In this document: piece after piece, positions 29,557-41,503 of the stretch
Layout of the letters: each line of letters opens with the position of its first letter
How positions within the stretch are numbered: the first letter of the stretch is position 1
Assembly: GCF_000485595.1 (NCBI RefSeq)
Contig: NW_014577181.1
Location: 529,489-593,488 of the forward strand
From: Priapulus caudatus
Lineage: Eukaryota > Priapulida > Priapulimorpha > Priapulimorphida > Priapulidae
Direction: 5' to 3'
DNA length: 64,000 nt
Program-made: the position numbers and the translations under genes
The notes under the pieces: model-generated
Database searches by the model: none
What the model saw: the letters and a program-made list of their open reading frames with translations, nothing else
Told to the model about the DNA's origin: nothing

Positions 29557-30460
29557 TTGTTCCCCGACCGCCGAGAGCGGTTAAGCCGCGCACTTCCGCG
29601 GGACTGGGCGCGCGCGACCGCGGTGNNNNNNNNNNNTTTTAGCCAGGCCGCCGCGCTGGCTCATGTTAACGCTTTCGCTAGAATTCCATTTGTAATTACA
29701 AAATCACAATGTTCACAATGTCAGTGCAACGGCAAACATCGAATGTTTATGACGGTGCGTTCGTGCTTAAATACAATACCTGTCAGTGTCTTAGGCCCAT
29801 TAAGCCAGCGTGCAACGCCAGGGTACCGTGCACTCGAAGAGGTAACCTGCTGGCGTAGATCTGGTTCGGCGGCTCAAGTCACGTAATGTCGGGCAGAGCG
29901 TGTCATTGTCTTAGGCAGAGGTGAGCTCGGGTACATCAGATACCCCTCGCAACCTGGCAACGGCACGCAGCAGGCGCCGCGGCGGCGGCGTTTTGCAAGA
30001 TAGCAGCGAGGCGGGCGCGCGCGCGGCCGGCCGTTCGTAAAAACATGTGTGATTCGACATCACGCTTGCTTCGGAGCCACAGGACAGACGTGATCGCTAG
30101 CGCCAATGAGCTGAGGCTTAGTGGTGGGTGATTGACGAGCATTCATGTAGGAGCAGCACTACCGGTACCCTTAAGCGCGGCCACCCTGGACCTATCAAAA
30201 AATGTTATGGAGCCGTTTGGAGAATGCCCTCTAGCGTGGATGCGCGTAATGTCGCTTGGATTCGGCCCAGGTTTTCGCGGCGAGTTCCGTTTCTAGAGCG
30301 ATCAGGTTAATCTGTCTAAGTGGACAATAAGGGCGGCGGCGTATGTCGTTGTGGGGGCGCGGCATGCCCGCAGCGCTTGCGCTGGCGCGCAAATAACGGG
30401 GCCGCATGTCCGTCCAGGGCCGCAAGTCCGTCTAAGCTCGTTGAATTAAGCAACAATTAT
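29557..30460. other. GC-rich, CpG-rich island with an 11-N gap
   Basis: This 0.9-kb block is much richer in C, G and CpG than its AT-rich surroundings and starts beside the gap 29626-29636. It contains 'gcgccgcggcggcggcg' and 'gcgcgcgcgcggccggcc'. No reading frame looks like a known protein, and I found no rRNA or snRNA core motif. It might be a CpG-type promoter, a first exon or another transposon. Confidence 0.4.
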
Positions 30461-30533
30461 GGTGCTTACACTAAATGGAAATTACAACTGCACCTTCCTT
30501 GCTTTTACTGATGCAAATTGGTCTATGATGTGC

Positions 30534-30860
30534 TCAAAGTCCGTTTTTTTCAGTTTCTTCTCTTTCTACACTCAGCAAAGCAAGATCACAGAGTCTGCCT
30601 TGACCCATGGACGCTCTCAAATACGAAAGTATTAGTTTTAACTTGCTGAATGATCTCTCACAGCTGGCAATGGAAACTGCTTTGGTTAGCATTATCTGAT
30701 TAGCAATGCGAAGATTGGGGAAACCGCTCTCATCTCCATATTGAACAATAAATTCGAGAAGCTCTTCAGGTCTTGATATTTTCTTGTTGGCCCGACTTGA
30801 TACAATTTACAAACATTCTGCAATCCAAAATTTCTTCATACAGGTACTTGTTGACAGGCT
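30534..30860 (-). pseudogene. hAT transposase C-terminus (dimerisation domain), decayed
   Basis: This is the end of a hAT transposase of the kind also found in ZMYM1-like, TTF-type zinc-finger transposons. On the minus strand it reads, in pieces: EEILDCRMF, then PEELLEFIV, SCERSFSKLKL and LCDLALLSVE, the classic hATC dimerisation motifs (CERSFS, LALLS). The frame is broken at least twice, near 30760-30770 and in the A-run near 30550, so it cannot code for transposase. The upstream catalytic domain is replaced by a G-rich repeat fragment near 30900-30960. It could have mobilised the hAT-like MITEs of this genome when intact. Confidence 0.8.
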
Positions 30861-31068
30861 TCACTGCTTCTGTTGAACATTGCACTCGACCTGTTGTCAT
30901 GGGGATGACAGCGCGAGGGGGGGGGGTTGTCTGGAGGCATGCTCCCCCAGAAAATTTTGAAATATTTAAGCCAATTTCCTGCAATCTGAGCCATACTGTG
31001 GGCCATATTCTGATGTCTGATGACACTATCTCAACCGGTTACCCTAGACTCCACCAGGATAAAAAATA

Positions 31069-31193
31069 CACGGGAGCGATGAGCGATTCGCTCTTCAAAC
31101 TTCCGAAATCGCTCCTGTGAGGCTCAAAATAGCTCACGTAAAATTTTGGATGAGAGCTATTTTTTCCACAGACTTGAAAAAGAGCTCCCGTGA
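31069..31193. repeat. short inverted-repeat element with CACGGGAGC ends
   Basis: CACGGGAGCGATGAGCGATT at the left and AGAGCTCCCGTG at the right are inverted. Further AGCTATTTT/GAGCTCACG copies lie within. It is a tiny MITE or fragment. Confidence 0.5.
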
Positions 31194-32106
31194 AAAAAAA
31201 GAAATTTTTTCCCTGGACTCAACCCTACAATTTAGGATTTAAAACACTTTTCATGACTTTCCAGAAAATGTACGCGCTTTTAAACGTCTGTCGGGATCTG
31301 GATGTAGACAATGTATGTCATGTACATCCATGCAGTACTATGGGCCTAATGTATTCATGTAGGTCTAGCATAATGCACGTGGAAATTCTCGCGCGTAGTA
31401 ATGGTGAGAAACACTCAGAAACGGGCGAGTAGTGTCACTTCAACGAAGTTTTTTCCACACTTCCTGTCAACTCACATAACGTTTCTCGCTCTAAATGAAC
31501 AAACAACACCCTCAACAACGCCCCTGTCGATTTTAAAGGGGCTACCCCCACATTAACGAAAATTACATACCAACCATGCTCTCTATCTTTGTACCGCATC
31601 AGATTATAAACATAACATACGCCACAATTTATAGGTCTATTAGTGTAGAGATTTCGGGGGCTGTAACTCACATGAGCAGTAGACTAAATCAGGATGGATA
31701 GTTTGAACTTGCAGTATATATAGATAGAATAACCATGGCATATATATAGACGAAGGACAGGATAAAATATAGACAGCACATAAATATCAACACCTGGGCG
31801 CAGCCATCTTGGATCATACATACGGATGGGGTCTAGGGAAAACAAGGAATGTATACGCGAAAAGCGATAATGCGATATATAGAGTATAATAATCAACGCA
31901 TTTATGTACTATTAGTCAGCATAATGTACGAGAAGAATTGAATAGAATGAATAGTCTAAGTTGTCGAATAGAGGAATATTTACTTAGAAACGAGTTGCGT
32001 CAGATGGTGCAATAATCGTACCAGCCACGGAATCTGCGTGGGGGGGGGGTAGTGTTTTGACGACGCGTACTAAACAACGGCACGTAGGGGAGCGTTGCCA
32101 GCTAGG

Positions 32107-32113
32107 TATATAA
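32107..32113 (+). promoter_or_regulatory. candidate TATA box
   Basis: TATATAA is followed by GGCGCGCCGAACTGCAG and, about 50 bp later, a 240-bp purine-rich leader of GAAGAAG/GGGAGA type. Promoter context is plausible but unproven. Confidence 0.3.
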
Positions 32114-32531
32114 GGCGCGCCGAACTGCAGCACGAGAGCGTTATTTTTCAGGCTAGCTAGGAAGAAGAAGAAGAGAAAGAGGAAGAAAGCATTTTAGGTC
32201 CCGGGGAGAGAGAAGAAGAGGGAATAGAAGCACGGGTTTTCAGGTAGGTAGAACAACGGGAGAGGGGAATAAAACGGGGAAGAAGGAGAAGAATGGGATT
32301 TCAGTTAGGTAGAGCCAGGAGCGACTACGAGGGAGACACCCGTGGAGGCTACCTAGGTCTACGCAAAGAAAGGACGAACGGGAGAGGGGAAGATGAAGCC
32401 AGCGACGCGTTAATTCTGTAATCTTAGTCTAGTGGTTATAGGATTCGTTGCATATATACGAATGCAGGGGAACTATTTGTAAACTAGTAAGAAACAATAA
32501 AACTATAAACCGAACCAAAGATATATACAAA

Positions 32532-32786
32532 ATGGGACACTTGACCTATATGTTGGCACGGGGAAGAGCGGAGCGCGAGGACAACGGAGTACATAGACCA
32601 CACAAGCGCCGACCAACGGCTGAGCTAGGTCACGACCGTATAAAATGGCGCGCAGCGTATGGTAACGCAGAGTGCACAGTCTGCTTTGAGCAACGGACGG
32701 GCGTGGTGTCCGACGACCAAATTGGAGCAAACAACAAGCGCAAAACGGAAGTTGTCGTCTTCGTTCCGCGAATAAAAAGAAAGTAA
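32532..32786 (+). CDS. uncertain small ORF (84 residues)
   Basis: Not recognised. It lies 420 bp downstream of the TATA-like site. The product would be very basic, has one CxxC pair (ECTVCFEQ) and ends in a lysine/arginine-rich tail. An AATAAA lies inside its last codons. Neither a family nor splice sites support it. Confidence 0.15.
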   Translation: MGHLTYMLARGRAEREDNGVHRPHKRRPTAELGHDRIKWRAAYGNAECTVCFEQRTGVVSDDQIGANNKRKTEVVVFVPRIKRK

Positions 32787-35700
32787 TACAGAGTACTATA
32801 CATTAGAATCTACACTACTACGGCATGTAATTGCTATCAAATCTAAGAAAAAGACGTTCTGACAATAAGTAGACAATGACTGACTGACGATTTGACTAGT
32901 ATAGAACCTGACTGTAAAAGTACAGACAATCTGTGAAGTCGGCTGTTATTCGTGTGGTCTGACCAGATGGATCGCTTAGTCTGCACATCATCATTGTTTG
33001 AAAAGTATTGTTTGTTTTTTTAGGAGTGTGATCTGTGGTCCCAAACTCAATGAGGGCTGACATTGCGCTGCAAAACCCAATATCATAAAATTCAGACTCT
33101 GTGCTCGCCCTTCGAGACAGCCAGCTCAAGCGAAATGCTCAGTCCCCATAGTTAAATTCTGCAGCTGTCCCTACAATACAAAAGTCCCGAATCCACCGAA
33201 TTAGCACTGTCAAGGAGAAAGCTAACATGCGAAACAACTCTCTCACGTCACAACTAACACTAGCCACTTAGTACGATCGGATGCCGTGGCTCCCATGCAT
33301 GCCAGAAAAAGTTTTCAAGTAAGAATACCCAAAAAAAAAGAGATAAGAAGATTGTAGCCCTACGAAAACATTAAGCCGGCTAAAACAGAAGATAGCAAAA
33401 GACTGATAATCATAAAAATCAAAGGATCAAAGCGAGAAAGAAATTGATACGCTCCATCTCTCCACTGTCAGAGTATCTTTCTGCCGCAGGCCCTGCAAGT
33501 TTGTTTCAACCAAATACGCGCAGCAATAAAAGCATAACAGGTGCGCGGCACGCTGACAAGTCAGAGCTTTAAAGCCTATTGCACCAAGCCGAGGCAGCGG
33601 CGGCAAAACGATATAGCTTCTGAAAAGATATAAACGGGCCTTCTTTAAGACTGAGACCGAAGCATGCAAACATTCCAGATTACCACTGGTTTTAGTGAGC
33701 AGCTGCTGACGTGCTTAAATCAAAGTTTGATGCATGACACAACAGTCCAAAACTGTGTTCATTGGATTTGACAGAAGGGATCAAGGGTGGACCTACAACA
33801 AAGAAAAGACGAATAGAAGTTTGAGGCTTGAACGTTGGGAAAGACAAAGTATGTAGCGGGAATCCATGCTAGCAGTATCATGGCAGCTGGTATCAGACCC
33901 ATGAAAGCAGCCCCAGCTTCTCTTTCCCTATCGAGTGGCACCGATAATCGCAGCCGTACTTAAAGCAGCTGCTGTGGACTGCATGATGAAATCCTAAATA
34001 GGTCTCATGCAAAATGTAATGCGATCAGGGATCCAACCAACAGGTCACAGATTTCAGGCCTGGTGCACGGTTGAAAACCCTTATTTCACTCAAGAATGGC
34101 AATAAACTATTTGTTCTCTCCGATCCAACCTCACTTGCTAAAGAATCTCAGAAATAATCTGAAAAAAATGGCTCCACAAGTGGGGACAACAACATCTTGG
34201 CAAACATGCCGAAAGTCTACTGCATTGATGCCTGCGCCCCATTTCGTATGGCATCCCAAACGACACAGAAGCACATAGCCAGATGTTTTCAACCCTATGT
34301 TCGTCGGCAACCCAATCTGAGCCACTCGAGGCCAGCTGTATGCACCTCTGCTTCCTGAAAACTCCCGATAAGCAATGCAAACTGCAAGATATCGCAGACG
34401 CAATGGACCAGCTGTTCAATGATTAATAGTATGTAGTACTACGAGCACTCAGAAGATGAAGTATGGAATTCAAGAGAGCATCCCACTGGCATTTTTAAAA
34501 GACTTCTCCCGTGGTTAAACCAACATGAAACTTGCAAGGGCAAATCACGCCATAGTTAGAGGGATGAAAATGGCAATCGTGTGTGTAACAAAAACTGTGG
34601 AATTGATTTAAATGAATAAACACGTATATATTACTAAACAAGCAGCTAAAGCAGGATTGTGTTGAAAACTGTTTCAGAATTCGCGGAAAAGGGAGCCTAA
34701 CAGGACAAATCCGTGATCAATGCAGTTCGAACGAGCATCCAGCAAATTATGGGCGACAGTGTATTAGTTAACTGTGATAAACACGGCAGAAGATGTTGAT
34801 CTTCCTTCCCACCTGACCCTCACCCAACATATGCGCCAGAAGTGATGCACTCTGTCAGCCAGGGGCCGCAGCGCGGAGGCTGGCGCACTGAGGCTCCAGG
34901 ACCAACCCGCAGACCGAATGGCACCGATCAATAGACAAACGGAACATCAATTACGTATACATAACAAATATCATGGTAATATCCGGTATGTCAAGGAAAT
35001 TGCATGAGAAAGTAGGCAATCCCTTCCAATCATTGCCGCGGAAACACATGAGCATGATACACCATATCTTAATATGGTCAGAAGAACTATGGGACCAACA
35101 GGGCCGCGGAGAGACTTCTGTCCCCCCAGCAGGAAGATGTTCATGGCACATGCACTTGGACCTAGAATACAATAGAGACGTAATTCCAAAGGTATCGGCT
35201 TACGCACATCGAATAAGGTAAAGCGGCCACCTTCCAATCCGTCACTTATACAGGACAGCCACATCAGCTGCGTGTCAATACAAGTAGCAAAGCGCCCAAA
35301 ATTAATAACACCTGTTTTAAAATATCCCCTCATCACGTTCTCCGTGAGAAACAAATGTATGTTATCATATATAAGAGAAAGAACGAAATTGCTGAAATTC
35401 ACCGCCACGGCAATGACAAAATAATGGTTTTTGTGTTGGTTGTTCGTTGTTCGTTTTTTTGTGTTGTGAACCTTACGTCGCTATCCGTGCATGGGGGGCG
35501 GGGGGTCAAGGTTCCCTTGTTTATCATTCTGTACCGTGTGTACAAATATCGTTGCACGTTAAAATGTGAAAATAGACCATATAGGAGATAATTGTGAATA
35601 ATCTCAAAGAGACCAATGTTGGCTGCAGATTTTTTTCACTCGTTCTATCACCCGCACAAGAGAACACTTATGTCCTCTTCCTATAAACTAAATTGCAAAA

Positions 35701-38429
35701 CCATTTAATATCATCCAATGTAAGCTGACTAGATCAATTGTTATCATCTATATTACAGGCCCTCTGCATATAATCGGAGTACACAAATAGCCTATCACTA
35801 CTTTCTAACATGCACGAAATTCACACGGGTTAATGAGTCAAGTATAGTAACTGACCAGTTAACAGTGAGCTGACTCTGCGACTAATGCGCCGCTGAGTGC
35901 GCGCCACCCACGCGAACGCCAACGTTAACGTCTGCTTAAAAAAGTGATTTATTCCCTCTTCTAGTACCTGCTAAATTAACACTAAAGCACGCACTGTCAA
36001 GATTTTGTGCAAAGCTACCTATACAACTGAGCTTATGAAAATAAAAATGGAATGAAACATCGATTATAATAAATCATGTTGTTTCTGTCTCACTGCGAAG
36101 CACCATTTGAAGTGTCGGCCTGCATATATCTAGCTGTGTAGCACAGCTTGGAAAGGAACTTGCGACGCCTAACTCGCCGTTGATACGGCGCTGGAGCGCG
36201 CGTGACAGTCGAACTGTATGGCAAGCATCAGCGCTCGTCCATCTTACTGAGATATATATCTTTGACCGTACAGTTAACCGAAAGCTAACGTGCGCGGTTC
36301 CACGGAGCCTAACCTGTTTATACCCTGCCATCACCGCCTCTTCGGCAGGATCAAACACGAATCCACACAACTAAACCGCCTTAACGGGTGACACATGTGA
36401 TGGTGTGGTTTAACTAATACTATGACGTAGCTACTAGTACTGACTACTACTAGTATAGTACGTAGTATAAGCCACAAAAAATCCTTGTCGGGTCACCTGC
36501 CCGACTTCACCTTCGGAGGAAAAAGTGCGACGCGGTCACTTAGAGGTTCAAGAGAAAAATAAATTAAAGAATAAGCGCCGGCCCGATCATAGAAATATTC
36601 AAAATATCCGACTCTGCATTTAATACCAAAAGAAGTTCCAAAATATTAAAAACGAACTTCGTGCAGAATGAAACAGTTCGTACCCACGTTCCTACAATGT
36701 GAAACAGTCGTAAAGCCTCGGGCCGCTACTTCAATAAAACAGAGCCGAATCGTATGCGCGGCGGCCGCTTTGATGTACGCCGAATCGACTCGCATACTAT
36801 ATAGATACGCATCGCTATCGGGCATCCCGCCGACGCAAGCCGTTACGACGTCTCGGTTTACCGCTCGTCAAAGGGACGATAATCGGAGCGCTCCTTTTGG
36901 AGCGATTCCTAAACACTATCCAGGGATGGTCACATTGAAAACAATGTCTCATAACTTGCAGCAATGACATTGCAACTGCAAGTCATTGCATCTCGTGCTC
37001 CCTGCATGTCAAGCTGTATACACATATTTACTTGAAAAAAAACCAAAAATACTGACTACCCATTTTGCAAGAAAACAATAAAAAAGTTATACCTACCTAC
37101 GCTACCCTAATTCACAATCATGTGACCGAACCAAAGTATTTTTAGTGTTTGCCAATAGAATACTAAAGCGAAGGCGCTGGGTTATTCTGCTGCCAGCGAC
37201 GGCCTAAGCTGCGTGCTATGTGTGCGGTATTCTGTACAACTTAACGCATCGATAATAAACATGAGAGAGACTGACATGTAGATTACAAACTGTCGCAATC
37301 AAACCCGTTATTTATAACCACAAAAACACGTACAAATCACACAGCTAAACTAAGGATGCGCACTACACACTAAAAACTACAACACGACGAGGTAAGACAA
37401 GCCCCGTTCTTTTCCGGCGGTCAGCTCTCTATACTGCCTTCGCCAACCGAATGCCGTGAAACCCTTTCCAAATATGTTCCTCCTATCACTGCTGGCTACA
37501 CGGGAATACGTAGAGGGTAGACATATTGTCTGTGGTCCGTTGCGTGGATGGATGAGTAAAATGCCAAGCGAGTAGGAGTGGAGGATGGTTGACGTACCCT
37601 CCACCCCAGGCAGGCGTGATGCTCGGTAAGTTTAACTATGACGCATCGACGTAATGCTGGTTACGTTTTACTGTAATTAAATATTAGTCACGCTGTGTAA
37701 GATAGAATTAGGACTAATTGTGATTGTTGGCGACATCGACCGACCCCGGCCAGGTCGGACCTTAATGTCATCCTACAGGAATATTGGAGTGGCAGCGACC
37801 CCGCGACGCTAGCCATGAGACGTCAATGTTTGTTTGTGGCAGTGCAGGACAGCTGTTCACATAGCTGTGTAAAACCAACGTTGGCACCAATGGTAGTTGT
37901 CTGACCGACACCCCCCTACCCCCCCCGCTAAGCCAACAATTGAGCAGCAAGGTGTTGCTCCTAAGCTGTTATCCTTGACAAGTACGCCGTACTATAGTAA
38001 GTTTGCCATCTCCGTGTGATCTAGTGCGCGTATGAACTAATTTTACCAGTTGTATATGTGCGCCAGATAAATCCGTCTCAGTCCCAGCTGGTCGATAGCA
38101 GGATAGTTTGTGGACGCTTCGCCGTTAAACCTAACCTAGCGTGGGGAGCTGCTATTAATCGCATTTCGCGGAGTGATATACGTGCACATTCCCCCTCCCA
38201 CGCTCAGGCAAAGACAATGCCCCATTGTCACTGCAGCTCGACTGGCTCACTAAAGTAGGGAAAAAAAAGATCGCTATTGAAGAGCAACGTAATGCGATTA
38301 CGGTAGAGAGGTAAACGGTAACCGTAAACGGATGAATGAAGCAGGGTGGAAAACCAGGATATATTCTGGGTGGGGTCGTGAATCCAATAATTTCTGGACC
38401 TTCACCAAGAAACATAGGCAGCAAATGTT

Positions 38430-38491
38430 GATCACAATGCGAATAGAAGAAAAAAAAAAACAAAAAAAAAAAAAAAAAAAAAAAAAAACAA
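38430..38491. repeat. poly(A)-rich tract
   Basis: AGAAAAAAAAAACAAAA followed by a long A-run up to the hAT-like MITE end. It may be the tail of an inserted retroposon. Confidence 0.6.
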
Positions 38492-38662
38492 CAGGGGCGG
38501 AAGCAGATCGACCAGGGGGGGGGGTGAACCGCTACCAACCGCAAACTGGGAGCATGCGAAAGGGCTGGCGGGCCCTCCCCCAACAAAATTTGAAATTAGA
38601 CTCCTAGAGCGTCTGCGCGATCGCAGCGGGTCCGACCCCCTGGACACCCCTGTACACCCCTG
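38492..38662. mobile_element. hAT-like MITE, relative of the one at 5244
   Basis: It starts CAGGGGCGGAAGC, ends TGTACACCCCTG, and shares with 5244-5432 the interior 'ctcccccaacaaaatttgaaattagac' region and 'ggacacccctgtacaccc'. It has no coding capacity. Confidence 0.7.
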
Positions 38663-39470
38663 ACAATTGAATTAAAACAAAAAATTTGTTTAAAAAAAAA
38701 AAAATTCTACAGTTAAAAAAAAAAAGTTTCGCTGACTCAATGTAAACAGAGTTTTGAACTTTTGTCTTTACTGTCTGTCTGATCTGTCTTGTCTTATCTG
38801 TCACTTGTCTCTCTTTTAAGAAACAAAATTTGTTAAAAAAAAAAAGGCTCAGTTTCAGCCAATGCGAATGGAATAGATTACGCCAGTCACGGCAACTTGC
38901 AATGTATTTAGACCATTGCTGGTACGTATTTTCATTTATGTCATTGTAAAAAGGCCCTCGAAAAAAAACTGTCTTTGGAAAAAATGGACCTTAAAATTTT
39001 GGGGGGTCGTAAAACGACCCCACGACCCCCCCCCGCATACACCCATTGAAGAGGTAGCATAGGAGGGTAGAAATTAGTCCATTAGCAGGATTAGGAATAA
39101 GAAATTCCGCTTGAACTGTAGAACAGTAATATTCGAAAACAAAGATGACCTTAAAAACATGAGAAAAGCACGGAAGCTAATAAAAAATCATAAGATTATA
39201 ACATCGTGCAGTAACAACAATAAGACGCAATACCCCAAACACAAAAAAGTTACGCGTCAACCATAACGCTTCAAAAAATGGAAAATTTAACGTGAGGTGA
39301 CGGCAAATCGATGGTAACGCCATGAAAATACGGCACCGACCGATAAGGATACAAATCCGAAGAACGCCCAAAAAATAACGGCAGTGCAAACACAAGAGAT
39401 ACACATAAAACTGCAGAAATGTTACAGACAATAAGAAAATAAATAATAATACCTGATTGACAGTATTTTA

Positions 39471-39620
39471 GATAAGCAATATCTTGACAATAGATAACAA
39501 CTGATTTGACAATAGATAACAGCAACTACTGGCCTAGATAAGCACTAATCTTACAAATAGATAAGCAAGATCTCGACACATAGATAAGCAATATCTGACA
39601 ATAGATAAGCAATATTTGAC
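39471..39620. repeat. degenerate minisatellite of AGATAAGC units
   Basis: AGATAAGC or AGATAAC occurs seven times in 150 bp (about 39472, 39490, 39514, 39536, 39558, 39580 and 39602), spaced by about 22 bp, with 'aatatcttgacaat' between. Each core matches WGATAR, the GATA-factor site. Confidence 0.75.
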
Positions 39621-41089
39621 ACTAACAGTAAAAAGACGTAAACAAAAGGCAAAACAGGAAGGCAGATCGGCGCTCTACGTAGCTGCGAATTAACCCGCAA
39701 CTATATATCATACCACAAATAATAACGATAAAAAGTTACGATCACCATAACAGCAGCAGAACTTCAACACATTGCAGTAAACATGATATCGCTGCAATAA
39801 CTTCACTTTGCGTCTTTATGCGAACGATAATAGGCCCAATACAATACAGTATGGCGCGTACTTCGCATTGACGGAATAGCGTATAACATTTCGTAATCAT
39901 AGAAAGTTGTAATCATTATAAGTATCGTATCAATACGCAATATGTAGTCATATGAAATCGATCAATTACGAATATGTACATTACTAGAAACCCAGCACGG
40001 ATTATTGCTGTTTTCGAGTGTGATGCGGCACAGCACTGATTGTACCAGAATCCATGTAAACATTAAACCATCATTACAGTAACCGATTGGGCGCTGACAA
40101 CCTACTTGTCACTTCCAACATACATTATACATCAATACACATCATACAGCCACCAAAAAAACGCAAACCACTGATTAATATTCGATTAAACTGTCTTAGC
40201 CTATATCAAACCTCACATGAAGAATGTGTTTACACGTCGGACAATATGTTAAACGTACCAGTTACGACAAATCAAAAACCGATGACAAAATTCTACATAC
40301 ACTTTCACGAACCAAAAAATACAGCAATAAATACTGACAAGAACAAGAAAAATAACACGTCGTAGGCGGAAACAATCTAACATCGCAAAATGGTTGCGTA
40401 CTCGCAGGTGGACTCCGAGACATTATAGATATGCACTTCTGGTCATACACAATAGGAGTTACGAATCAGGAAGAAGTATGTTGGGTGCGGCGTGAAGTTC
40501 TGGCTCTAGAGGTACATCCCTACTGTCATCCTCCGACGTCAACTATACGTGACACCTAAACCCGCGATTCCCGCCCCCAGATAATCGTATTCTGCTAACG
40601 GCCGAAATCTACCCTGTGGCCTAAGCCTCAATTACTCTCGCTCTCGTCCCACGATCTCGTTCGTGGGCCTACCTCAGGATCCGAGAGCGTAATCCAGCTC
40701 TGCATAACATATTGGCTCAACGTAGCAGCCTCGACGTACCCTTACGACATATGCGTTATCTCGGAATTCGGGCATTCTAACGCATTTCAGAAAACCGTAC
40801 CCTAAATCAAGACCCTTTACCGACGCGTCCAGTAAAGGTTTAATCACTTCACGTCTAACACATGCCACGTTTACATAGGTAAGATCAGCGCATGGCTAAA
40901 CCGAATAAAATAATGAGGATGTTGAAGGGGGGAGGGGAAAGTGGTGGTAGTATGTAGACGAAAAGTGCTTTAAAACATTCGGCAAGCTAAAACGCTCGTA
41001 CCTTTCAAAACTAGTTAATACGGCAATCTCATTTATGCCTCGACAACACAAGAATTTTGATTTCAATCACGCCATCGACCATCTCCGCA

Positions 41090-41503
41090 TCATTGTTGTC
41101 TTGTCCGCGGATATCTGCTAATCTGTCCGCTGTCATCGGCATCAGTATCTGTCTTCCCGCGTGTAGCTGCCTCCGGCCTCCGTAATATGTAAAGCTTGCT
41201 TGCACGGCGAGCGATCGCTCGCGTCCGGTCCGTGCACGCTGAAGAATAGGTAGCAATCTTTTGCTGCCCCAATAGTGAAGCGCGTTTTTCTGTGCCGTGC
41301 CTCACGTCTTCATAAGCACGTCGTACAATTGGATGTTCTGGCTCATACTCGTCTATTTGCAGCTGAGCATATACGTCGCCTATCATTCCATACATTTGCG
41401 CGTATGGCGAAACCTGCATCACACGAATGTCCACAATCTCTGGCTCGTCCTTACTCTTCTTGCATCTCCTGCTCATTCTTACACTCCCTTCTGCTCTTCT
41501 CAT
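41090..41503 (-). CDS. uncertain ORF (137 residues), no recognised family
   Basis: I do not recognise it. The predicted product is charged and probably helical (IVDIRVMQVSPYAQMYG region, then EYEPEHPIVRRAYEDV) with an Arg-rich C-terminal half. The opposite strand is also open over much of the same stretch. It has no neighbour to join, no clear splice sites and no promoter. Confidence 0.2.
   Translation of the reverse strand: MRRAEGSVRMSRRCKKSKDEPEIVDIRVMQVSPYAQMYGMIGDVYAQLQIDEYEPEHPIVRRAYEDVRHGTEKRASLLGQQKIATYSSACTDRTRAIARRASKLYILRRPEAATRGKTDTDADDSGQISRYPRTRQQ

Larger units (their letters stand above)
31200..38429. other. 7.2 kb without a recognisable gene
   Basis: Only weak ORFs of 60-145 codons are present, mostly on the minus strand (for example 34971-35408 and 36074-36370). 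None has a known motif, and none joins to another by clear splice sites. Repeats are scarcer here than in the rest of the window. A TATA-like site and small ORF at 32.1-32.8 kb are listed separately. A tRNA-Glu-like A-box string is at 32434-32453. Confidence 0.5.

Noticed and set aside
32434-32453. tRNA-Glu gene
   Set aside because: TCTAGTGGTTATAGGATTCG resembles the D-arm of tRNA-Glu, but no B box and no acceptor-stem partner follow.
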